DNA of 64,000 nt from Planctomycetaceae bacterium (GTDB taxonomy: Bacteria; Planctomycetota; Planctomycetia; Planctomycetales; Planctomycetaceae), in the NCBI GenBank assembly GCA_021732995.1, contig JAKFWA010000077.1, forward strand, positions 1-64,000, given 5' to 3'. Of the stretch, positions 57,474-64,000 are shown in pieces. A program made the translations under genes and the position numbers. The notes beneath the pieces were generated by a model, which did not search any database, had not been told where the DNA came from, and saw only the letters and a list, made by a program, of their open reading frames with translations. Positions within the stretch are counted from its first letter, which is position 1; each line of letters opens with the position of its first letter.

Positions 57474-59654
57474 ATGGTGAGACCATTCGGACGGCGCTGG
57501 TTGGTTGGCGTCGCGGCTTTGTGGTTGTCGGTTTCCCTGACCTTGTCAGGACTTGCGGCGGATGTCGCAGATGGGAAGGCGCTGAGCAAGGTTCTCAACG
57601 CAGAGAACGCAGCGCTGGGAGTGAAGCTGAAGCCTGTCGATCAGGTGGATGACCTGGCTTACCTGCGTCGAGTTTCTGTCGACCTGATCGGCAGAATTCC
57701 CACCGGCGAAGAAATTGAAGAATACTTGGCGTGGCCTGCCAAAGAGCGACGGGATCGAGTCGTCAACAAATTGCTGGATGACCCCCGCTTCGTGGATCGT
57801 TGGACGACCTTTTTCGCTGACATGATGCGTCTGCGAGCGAACACTTCAGGTGGAGCGGCCGCTCTGGCCTATTTGCATCGCTCTCTGAAGGATGAAGTTG
57901 GCTACGACGAAATCGTCCGCCGATTTATTTCGGCGAACGGTAAGGCTGGCGCGACGCCAGAAGTGGGCTTCGTGCTCGGCGATGACGCCGATCCGATGGC
58001 CTTGGCCGGAGTGACCGCTCAGACCTTCATGGGACTGCGTATTGCGTGCGCCCAGTGCCACGATCACCCGTTTGACAAATGGACGCGTGAAGATTTCTAC
58101 GGCTTCGCGGCCTACTTCGGCAAAGTCCGCCGTTACGAGATCGAAAAGCCACGGGTGATTTTCACTCGTGAAGTCGAAGAAACTGCGATTCTGTGGCCGC
58201 CAGAAGGCAAGGCCGAAATGAAGGATCGCAAGCCGATGACACCCAAGTTTCTAGTGGCGATGCTGGAGGCGAAGGAGACTCCGGAATACGTCGCTCGCTT
58301 GACCGCTCTACGGACGGCTCAAGAGGAAGCTCGCAAGGCTGCCATCGCAAAGAAGGCCGAAGGAGCCGCGATCGACGATCTGCTGCTGGACGCCGCTGAC
58401 AAGGCTGTTGAGCGAGCCAAAAACAAGAAGCAGGTCGACGCGGTGACTGCCGAGGCGACTGCTGATCGTCGCAAAATCGATACGAAAGCGGACCTCTACA
58501 ATCAGAGTGTGCTGCGCAACGAACTGGCCGCGCTGATCACCAATCCGAAGAACCGCTACTTCTCCATGTGCGTCACAAATCGACTGTGGGCTCAACTGGT
58601 GGGTCGCGGGATTGTGGAACCCGTGGATGACCTGAGCGACGACAACAAGGCGAGCCATCCCAAGACGCTGGATTTCCTCGCGGATGAGTTCGTCGCGGGT
58701 GGCTACCAGATTAAGCCGCTGGTGCGGATGATCGTGCAGAGTGAGGCTTATCAACGCGGTCAGGCGATTGGCGTCGAGCCTACGAAGCAGCAGGAACTGG
58801 AAGCAGCCTTCCTGGCTGTACCAGCTCGTCGCATGCTGAGCGAAGTGCTGTACGACAGCATTGTCGTGGCAGGTCACCTGTTTGATTACAAGCATCCGCA
58901 AGGTGCCAACACGAAGACGTTGCGTGAACGCATTCGCGTGCCTGCTGGTGCGGCCGCGGAAACAGGTAAGCCTCAAAACCTGCTGTCTGGCAAGGCGGAT
59001 GGTGGTGCCATGAATCAGATGGCGATGGCTGGCGGTGGCATGCCCGGTAAGAAGGGCTACAGCCTCGAAAAGGGCATCGAACTCAACTTTGATGACGTTC
59101 TGAAGCAGGCCGATAAAGAGGCCAAAGAAGAAGTCATGATTGAGCAGATGGCCGTGAAGTCCGCTGAGGAAGTCGAAGCTGAGCGTATGCAGATGGAAGG
59201 TCGAGCTGGTCGTCGGATGCGCTACGTCGAAAAGATCGTGGAACGCACCATCGACGATAATCCGCTGTTCGGTTCGTCGTTCCGGATGGCGTCACCCGCT
59301 GATCCTGAGCACTTCGTGCGCGTCTTCGGTCAGACCGATCGCGCGACGCTCGGCGAAGAACGCGATCACAACCCCAGCATGCGGCAAGCTCTGATGATGC
59401 TGAACGGCAAATTGACGCACGAGGCTTCGCGCGTCGGGCCGATGGAGCCGATGCATAAGCTCCTGACTGGCGAAGGTAAGGATCTGAATGCCGCAGTGAA
59501 ACTGGCTTATCGTGAGATTCTGACTCGTGAGGCTTCTGCTGAGGAAGTCGACGTTGGCAAAGCCATTATCAAGGAGGCTGCGACCGAGATCGAAGGCATG
59601 GCTGATTTACGTTGGGTGTTGCTGAACTCGAATGAGTTCCGTTATCTGCCTTAA
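57474..59654 (+). CDS. DUF1549/DUF1553 domain protein (planctomycete cytochrome-like)
   Basis: 726 residues with a signal peptide (about 1-29). DUF1549 (about 40-250) includes the haem-type motif CAQCH (in CAQCHDHPFDKWTREDF). A long charged helical insert (about 260-345) separates it from DUF1553 (about 345-700). Such proteins occur in planctomycetes and relatives, nearly always followed by a DUF1501 gene. The role is unproven; a periplasmic electron-transfer or polysaccharide-related role has been suggested by their genomic context. The DUF1501 gene follows by about 100 bases. Confidence 0.9.
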   Translation: MVRPFGRRWLVGVAALWLSVSLTLSGLAADVADGKALSKVLNAENAALGVKLKPVDQVDDLAYLRRVSVDLIGRIPTGEEIEEYLAWPAKERRDRVVNKLLDDPRFVDRWTTFFADMMRLRANTSGGAAALAYLHRSLKDEVGYDEIVRRFISANGKAGATPEVGFVLGDDADPMALAGVTAQTFMGLRIACAQCHDHPFDKWTREDFYGFAAYFGKVRRYEIEKPRVIFTREVEETAILWPPEGKAEMKDRKPMTPKFLVAMLEAKETPEYVARLTALRTAQEEARKAAIAKKAEGAAIDDLLLDAADKAVERAKNKKQVDAVTAEATADRRKIDTKADLYNQSVLRNELAALITNPKNRYFSMCVTNRLWAQLVGRGIVEPVDDLSDDNKASHPKTLDFLADEFVAGGYQIKPLVRMIVQSEAYQRGQAIGVEPTKQQELEAAFLAVPARRMLSEVLYDSIVVAGHLFDYKHPQGANTKTLRERIRVPAGAAAETGKPQNLLSGKADGGAMNQMAMAGGGMPGKKGYSLEKGIELNFDDVLKQADKEAKEEVMIEQMAVKSAEEVEAERMQMEGRAGRRMRYVEKIVERTIDDNPLFGSSFRMASPADPEHFVRVFGQTDRATLGEERDHNPSMRQALMMLNGKLTHEASRVGPMEPMHKLLTGEGKDLNAAVKLAYREILTREASAEEVDVGKAIIKEAATEIEGMADLRWVLLNSNEFRYLP

Positions 59655-59761
59655 TTGATGTGTTGCGATTTTGGCCGCAGGTCTCAAATTTTTGTACGGG
59701 CCAGAGACCTGCGGCTTTTCATACACCGTTTACCAGATGTCCCGCGTTAAGGAACCAAACC

Positions 59762-61018
59762 ATGATGTCTTGCGAGGGTTATCGTCTCTCCCGCCGAGGT
59801 TTTCTCGGTGCGTCCGCCGCAACGATGATGGGCATGCACGTTCGGGAATTGCTGGCTTACGCGGGTAAGGATCTTCCCGCGAAGGCCGAGCACGTCATCT
59901 TCTTCTGGAATGGTGGCGGTATGACTCATCTGGACACCTGGGATCCGAAGCCCGGTCGTCCAACTCAGGGTGAGTTTGAGCCGATCAAGACATCGGTGCC
60001 GGGCATTGAGATCTCGGAGATCTTCCCGCAGCTCGCCAAAGAGATGCATCACTGCACGCTGGTCCGCTCGATCGCCGGAACGAACGGCGATCACGGCCGT
60101 GCGACCTATGAAGTCCAGACCAGCTATGGCGAAGCCCGTCCGATCACCCATCCGGGTTTTGGTTCGGTGGTCGTGCATGAAAAGAGCGTTATCGGCGATC
60201 TACCCGCATATGTATCGATCAGCGGTCGCGCTCCGCGAGCCGCTTATCTCGGTCAAAAGTGCGAAGCTTATTTCGTTGGCAGCCCCGGCGATAAAGACCC
60301 CTACCTGGCATTCCCGGAAGGCATTAATCAGGTGCGCGGTGACAAGCGTCTGGATGTGCTGGCGAAGTTCAACAATCGCTTCGCCAACAAGACCACCAGC
60401 AAGGAACTGGACTCGACCAAGACGTCGGTTGAAGACGCTGTGCGCCTGATGCAGAGCCCCGCGTTGAAGGCTTTTGAATTGGAGAACGTCCGCGACGATG
60501 TGCTGGATCGCTACGGCGACAATGCGTTCGGTCGCGGCTGCCTGGTCGCGAAGCAACTCGTCGAAACCGGCGTGCGGTTCGTCATGATGCATCGCGGTGG
60601 CTTCGATACGCACTCGAACAACTTCGATGCGATGCGCAACCACGGCGAAATCATGGATCCGGCGCTCGCTTCGCTGATTCACGACCTCGCTGAATCCGGC
60701 ATGCTGGAGAAGACGCTGGTCGTGATGCTCAGCGAATTCGGTCGTACGCCGAAGATCAACAAAGACGTCGGCCGCGATCACTATCCAGTCGTCTTCAGCG
60801 GTTTCATGGCCGGTGGCGGCTTGAAGAAAGGTTTCGTCCTGGGTTCATCCGACGAGGACGGATTCCAGCCGAAAGATCGCCCCGTCAAGATTGCCGACCT
60901 ACATGCGACCTTCAGCCAGGCTCTGGGCATCGATCCAAACAAGGAAGTGATGACCCAACTGCAGCGCCCAATGAAGCTGGTCGACAACGGCAAGCCAGTC
61001 CCCGAGCTGTTTGCTTAG
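59762..61018 (+). CDS. DUF1501 domain protein with Tat signal
   Basis: 418 residues from ATG 59762; this start puts the twin-arginine motif SRRGFLGASA at residues 9-18. Longer frames from 59660 begin at TTG. The domain belongs to the alkaline phosphatase/sulfatase superfamily in structure, with metal-binding regions such as GGFDTHSNNFDAM and LSEFGRTPKIN, and NGDHGRATYE. Export by Tat suggests a folded, cofactor- or metal-bound periplasmic protein. It pairs with the DUF1549/DUF1553 gene upstream. Confidence 0.92.
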   Translation: MMSCEGYRLSRRGFLGASAATMMGMHVRELLAYAGKDLPAKAEHVIFFWNGGGMTHLDTWDPKPGRPTQGEFEPIKTSVPGIEISEIFPQLAKEMHHCTLVRSIAGTNGDHGRATYEVQTSYGEARPITHPGFGSVVVHEKSVIGDLPAYVSISGRAPRAAYLGQKCEAYFVGSPGDKDPYLAFPEGINQVRGDKRLDVLAKFNNRFANKTTSKELDSTKTSVEDAVRLMQSPALKAFELENVRDDVLDRYGDNAFGRGCLVAKQLVETGVRFVMMHRGGFDTHSNNFDAMRNHGEIMDPALASLIHDLAESGMLEKTLVVMLSEFGRTPKINKDVGRDHYPVVFSGFMAGGGLKKGFVLGSSDEDGFQPKDRPVKIADLHATFSQALGIDPNKEVMTQLQRPMKLVDNGKPVPELFA

Positions 61019-61041
61019 TCGGTTTGACTATCAGATTGCTG

Positions 61042-61080
61042 AATAAGCTCCCGAGGCCCTCGGGAGCTTATTTTTTGCGT
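61042..61080. terminator. Strong bidirectional intrinsic terminator
   Basis: Arms 61042-61056 and 61058-61072 pair over about 14 bases, with a T-tract to the right and A residues to the left of the stem on the plus strand. It serves both the DUF1501 gene and the convergent transglutaminase gene. Confidence 0.9.
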
Positions 61081-61086
61081 TGAACT

Positions 61087-61992
61087 TCAGGCCACGCCTT
61101 CGGCGGTTGGCTCTTCTTCGTTGAGTGGGGCTACATCCACGCCGACGTGCATTGTGGTGTGTCCGCCGCCGATCACAACGCCTTTGATTGGGACGACGTC
61201 GGTGTAGTCTCGACCCCACGCGACCGTGATGTGCTCGAGGTTCGGAATCGAGTTGTTGGTAGGGTCGACATCGACCCAGCCAAGCTCACCGCAGAAGACC
61301 GAGACCCAGGCGTGCGATGCGTCCGCTCCCACCAGTCGGGGCTTACCCTCCGGTGGATAGGTGCGGATGTAGCCGCTGTTGTAGCGAGCCGCTAAGCCGA
61401 TGGACCGCAGCATGCCGATCATCATGTGGGCGAAGTCCTGGCACACACCGCGTCGCTGTTTGAAAGCGACTTCCAGTGGCGTCCAGACGTTCGTAGACGT
61501 GCTGTCGAACTTGAAATCCTGCTTGAACCGCTGCAGAAGATCGGCCAGCGCGGCAATAATGGGACGCTTGCTGGTGAATGACTGCAGGGCATAGGCCTGC
61601 AGGGTTTCAGAACGCCGCACGCGCGGGGAATTGAAGACAAACTCGTAGGCGTTCAATGATTCCGCAGTCGCGCGATCGCGCAACAGCGAGGCAATTGGTT
61701 CCCATGCGGGGGAACAGGATTCCTTCGTGATCGACTTCTCACGCAAGGTGACTTCACTGACCGAAGTCACCTTCAACTCACGGTAGCCCTGATTGAACGA
61801 GAACTGCGAAACCGTGTTGCCGAAGTAGTCGTAGCGGGTGGAGCGAATTGAAGGTTCCGGCTCGATCCGCAGTTCGTAAAGCGGGCAGATCTGCGACGGC
61901 ATTTCGCGCGGACGCAACCAGGCCTCGTTGTGACCAACTGAGATCACCTCGCTGCTGGTGTAGGTTGTGGTGTGGGTGACTCGATATTGCAT
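61087..61992 (-). CDS. Transglutaminase-like cysteine protease/peptidase
   Basis: 301 residues: an N-terminal beta domain (about 1-130, the Bact_transglu_N type, with HTTTYTSSEVISVGHNEAWL) and the transglutaminase core with C184 (RGVCQDFAHM), H227 (DASHAW) and D243 (VDVDPTNN). The whole catalytic triad is present. It lies about 50 bases downstream of the ATP-grasp/alpha-E gene, a known association in which the enzymes are thought to make and cut amide-linked peptides. It is cytosolic, with no signal peptide. Confidence 0.92.
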   Translation of the reverse strand: MQYRVTHTTTYTSSEVISVGHNEAWLRPREMPSQICPLYELRIEPEPSIRSTRYDYFGNTVSQFSFNQGYRELKVTSVSEVTLREKSITKESCSPAWEPIASLLRDRATAESLNAYEFVFNSPRVRRSETLQAYALQSFTSKRPIIAALADLLQRFKQDFKFDSTSTNVWTPLEVAFKQRRGVCQDFAHMMIGMLRSIGLAARYNSGYIRTYPPEGKPRLVGADASHAWVSVFCGELGWVDVDPTNNSIPNLEHITVAWGRDYTDVVPIKGVVIGGGHTTMHVGVDVAPLNEEEPTAEGVA

Positions 61993-62041
61993 GGCGGGCG
62001 TCTCAGGCGAATCTCAAGCAGCGAATCCAAAGGGGCGAACT

Positions 62042-64000
62042 TTAGCTGAGTTCCATCTCCGTGTTGATCTGACGGGGCGTGCCTGAATGCAGCAGGTACT
62101 TGCGAGTCAGTACATCGGCCAGAATTCGCAACTGCTCGTCCAGAATCTCCAGCACGGAGTTCACAATTCGAGGTTCAGGGTCGGTCAGTTGTTCCTGCGT
62201 CAGTTGACGGATGCCGTGCAACGCCGCCAGCACCAGCCGCTGTTCCTCGGTGCGTAACGGTGTCATGAAGTCTTGTGGCAGTGCCTCGACGTGATCGACC
62301 AGTTGCACCAGTTGCGACACGACGGAACGGGGGTTCGTTTCGTCGGTCAAGCAGAGGTCGAGCACGGCGTTCTGCTGCACGTTTTCGAGATAGCGCGAGC
62401 GATACGTCATGCGGCAGTCGACAACTTCCAGCAGCGATTTCAGCACCGGCTTTTGAGGGATGACGCCATCGGCCAGCATGCATCGCACGAGCTTGGCCAC
62501 GTCGCGAGCCCGCTCGATCCGGCGGCCGATGTCCAAAAGTCGCCAAGCGGGCCCACGGATCATGCCGTCATGGATCAACCCGCTAACGGCGGCCAAGTCA
62601 AGAATCAACTGATTCAGGGAACTCAGGACGTCCACCAAACCGGTCCACGATGAGTTGGCCGCGGACTGGAATGTCTCTGCCGTGTCATGCACCTTGCGCC
62701 AGGTATCGGGTGAAATCCACAAGCGGACGAGCGACGCCAACCGCAGCAGTTCGGCAACGGCGAACGAGATGCCGTGAACTTCATTGCGATCAGCGACGGC
62801 CCCCGGCAATGCATCAGAGATCGTCGGCAACGCGGATTGAAACTCGCTGAGCGTGAAACCGGGTTCGAGTTGACCTTGATCGGCGAGGCTCCGCAGCAGC
62901 GTGGGCAACTCAGGCCAATCCAGTTCCGTTTCTGATGTGAGACGTTCAAAGACGGCGCGCAGCAAGCGGCTGAGGAAGTCGGCGCGATCAAGTGACTGGC
63001 CCAGCCAGAACAGGTCGTCGGCCACACGACTCGGGAACGTTGCTGCAGTGCGTCGCAGTGCCACGGGTTGATCGGCGGCACCGAGCAGAGAGATCGGCTC
63101 TACCGGGGCGTCGGTCAGAACCCACAAATCCTTGCTGCCTTCGCCCGCACCAATCGACAACTCCATCGGATCGGTCGTAGCCGCGACGCGCACCAGGCCG
63201 CCGGGCATGAGTGCGTAGCCATCCGTGTCCGCGACCAGAAACGTCCGCACGGCCGCATGTCCGCAACTGACGCGGTCGTTCTTCCAGACAGGGATTGCGG
63301 AACGGGCGATCGTTTCTTGAGCGACGTACTCGTAGGGACGGTTGCGAATCCGGGTCCACAGGTCGCGCCGTTCCGTTGCTGACAGGTTCGCGCCGATGAA
63401 TTCCACGCCGCCGCTGGCCTGAAACGCGGGCTTGATGACCAAGTCTTGCAGGTGAGCTTCCACATAGTTGAGCTGAGCCGCTTGTCCGCACCACCACGTC
63501 GCGATGGAAGGAATCGCCAGTTCCTCGCCCAGGCACTGCTGACAGAGGCTCGGTAGGAACGCCATGAACACGGGTGATTCGATGAGTCCGCAACCGGGGG
63601 TGTTGGCGACGGTGACATGCCCTTTGCGAATGGCATGCATGAGACCGGGCACGCCGTGAGGAGCGCCGCCACCAAGTTCCAGCGGATCGATTTCTCCCTC
63701 CGTGCCGCGCGACAGAATCACATCGACAGGAGCCAGTCCCGCGAGGGTCTTCAGAAAAACTCGATCATCTCGAACGGCCAGATCGCCGCCTTCGACCAGT
63801 GTGTAGCCGAGGTATCGCGCGAGATAAACATCTTCGAAGTAGTAAGGGAATTTCGGACCGGGCGAGAGCAGCACGATGCGCGGGTTTTCAATCTGCCGAA
63901 CGCCCAACCGCTTCAATGTATTCTGCAATCGCTGGAAGAACTGGGCCAGCCGCTGCACCTGCTGACGATGCATCTGCGGCGGCAGAGTTCGTGAAGCAAC
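62042..64000 (-). CDS. Circularly permuted ATP-grasp type 2 + alpha-E fusion protein (5' partial)
   Basis: The gene runs off the right edge: the frame stays open upstream of an internal Met at 63973. The seen part (652 codons) holds the ATP-grasp portion (PGPKFPYYFEDVYLARYLGY, then SRGTEGEIDPL and the TPGCGLIES loop; LVIKPAFQASGGVEFIG) and, after about residue 320, the alpha-E helical domain (SRVADDLFWLGQSLDRADFL, and the C-terminal DEQLRILADVL). In other genomes these are often two genes; here they are fused. Such ATP-grasp enzymes probably form peptide bonds in a short peptide, with the transglutaminase downstream as partner. Confidence 0.9.
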   Translation of the reverse strand, partial: VASRTLPPQMHRQQVQRLAQFFQRLQNTLKRLGVRQIENPRIVLLSPGPKFPYYFEDVYLARYLGYTLVEGGDLAVRDDRVFLKTLAGLAPVDVILSRGTEGEIDPLELGGGAPHGVPGLMHAIRKGHVTVANTPGCGLIESPVFMAFLPSLCQQCLGEELAIPSIATWWCGQAAQLNYVEAHLQDLVIKPAFQASGGVEFIGANLSATERRDLWTRIRNRPYEYVAQETIARSAIPVWKNDRVSCGHAAVRTFLVADTDGYALMPGGLVRVAATTDPMELSIGAGEGSKDLWVLTDAPVEPISLLGAADQPVALRRTAATFPSRVADDLFWLGQSLDRADFLSRLLRAVFERLTSETELDWPELPTLLRSLADQGQLEPGFTLSEFQSALPTISDALPGAVADRNEVHGISFAVAELLRLASLVRLWISPDTWRKVHDTAETFQSAANSSWTGLVDVLSSLNQLILDLAAVSGLIHDGMIRGPAWRLLDIGRRIERARDVAKLVRCMLADGVIPQKPVLKSLLEVVDCRMTYRSRYLENVQQNAVLDLCLTDETNPRSVVSQLVQLVDHVEALPQDFMTPLRTEEQRLVLAALHGIRQLTQEQLTDPEPRIVNSVLEILDEQLRILADVLTRKYLLHSGTPRQINTEMELS

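Overview
The window looks like chromosomal DNA of a planctomycete (class Planctomycetia). The signs are family-level: a BBP7-type outer-membrane barrel protein, a DUF1549/DUF1553 protein followed by a DUF1501 protein, a long secreted WD40 protein, the planctomycete-type short sigma factor whose core begins ALTEFDR, a membrane protein joining an anti-sigma-like N-terminus to alpha-2-macroglobulin, and hopanoid synthesis. The DNA is GC-rich, genes sit on both strands, operons are short, and many starts lack a clear Shine-Dalgarno. No database was searched; all names rest on motif recognition.

Layout. 0-5 kb: a 63-bp hairpin at the edge, sat, and a tadA-tadB-tadC pilus-secretion operon (minus strand). 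5-14 kb: a beta-hydroxyacid dehydrogenase, BBP7 barrel protein, single-domain response regulator, PEGA lipoprotein, an RND-type membrane fusion protein without its pump, a membrane histidine kinase with a receiver-only partner, and pyrF. 13.4-18 kb: a FixJ-like regulator overlapping a 1216-residue multi-PAS kinase, and a Lys-rich 62-aa protein. 18-32 kb: WD40 protein, YdcF-like protein, lipoprotein, sigma factor, kbl, the c-di-AMP phosphodiesterase-like pgpH with phoH, an MFS transporter and a NodU/CmcH carbamoyltransferase. 32.6-40.7 kb: an ECF sigma factor followed by a 1660-residue membrane protein (anti-sigma-like N-terminus, alpha-2-macroglobulin body with intact CxEQ thioester), then squalene-hopene cyclase.

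41-47 kb is an accessory-looking stress island: twelve short plus-strand genes, nearly all for small membrane, coiled-coil or stress proteins (DUF1328, CsbD, ferritin-like, YqjD/ElaB-like, holin-like, DUF3618-like, GlsB/YeaQ-like, Lmo0937-like). Two almost identical 15-bp elements with exact GG-N10-GC spacing suggest sigma-54 control. An alpha/beta hydrolase, fumC, a small channel-like protein and a PQQ-like propeller follow.

51.3-55.2 kb is a 3.8-kb integrative element in the 3' half of tRNA-Thr(CGT), bounded by 53-bp direct repeats. Its integrase has a one-base frameshift, and it carries an XRE-type regulator, a low-GC lipoprotein and fragments of SRAP and staphylococcal-nuclease-like genes. 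It appears to be decaying.

55-64 kb: an SDR protein lacking the catalytic Tyr, a sugar isomerase-like TIM barrel, the DUF1549/DUF1553-DUF1501 pair, and a transglutaminase next to a circularly permuted ATP-grasp/alpha-E protein that runs off the right edge.
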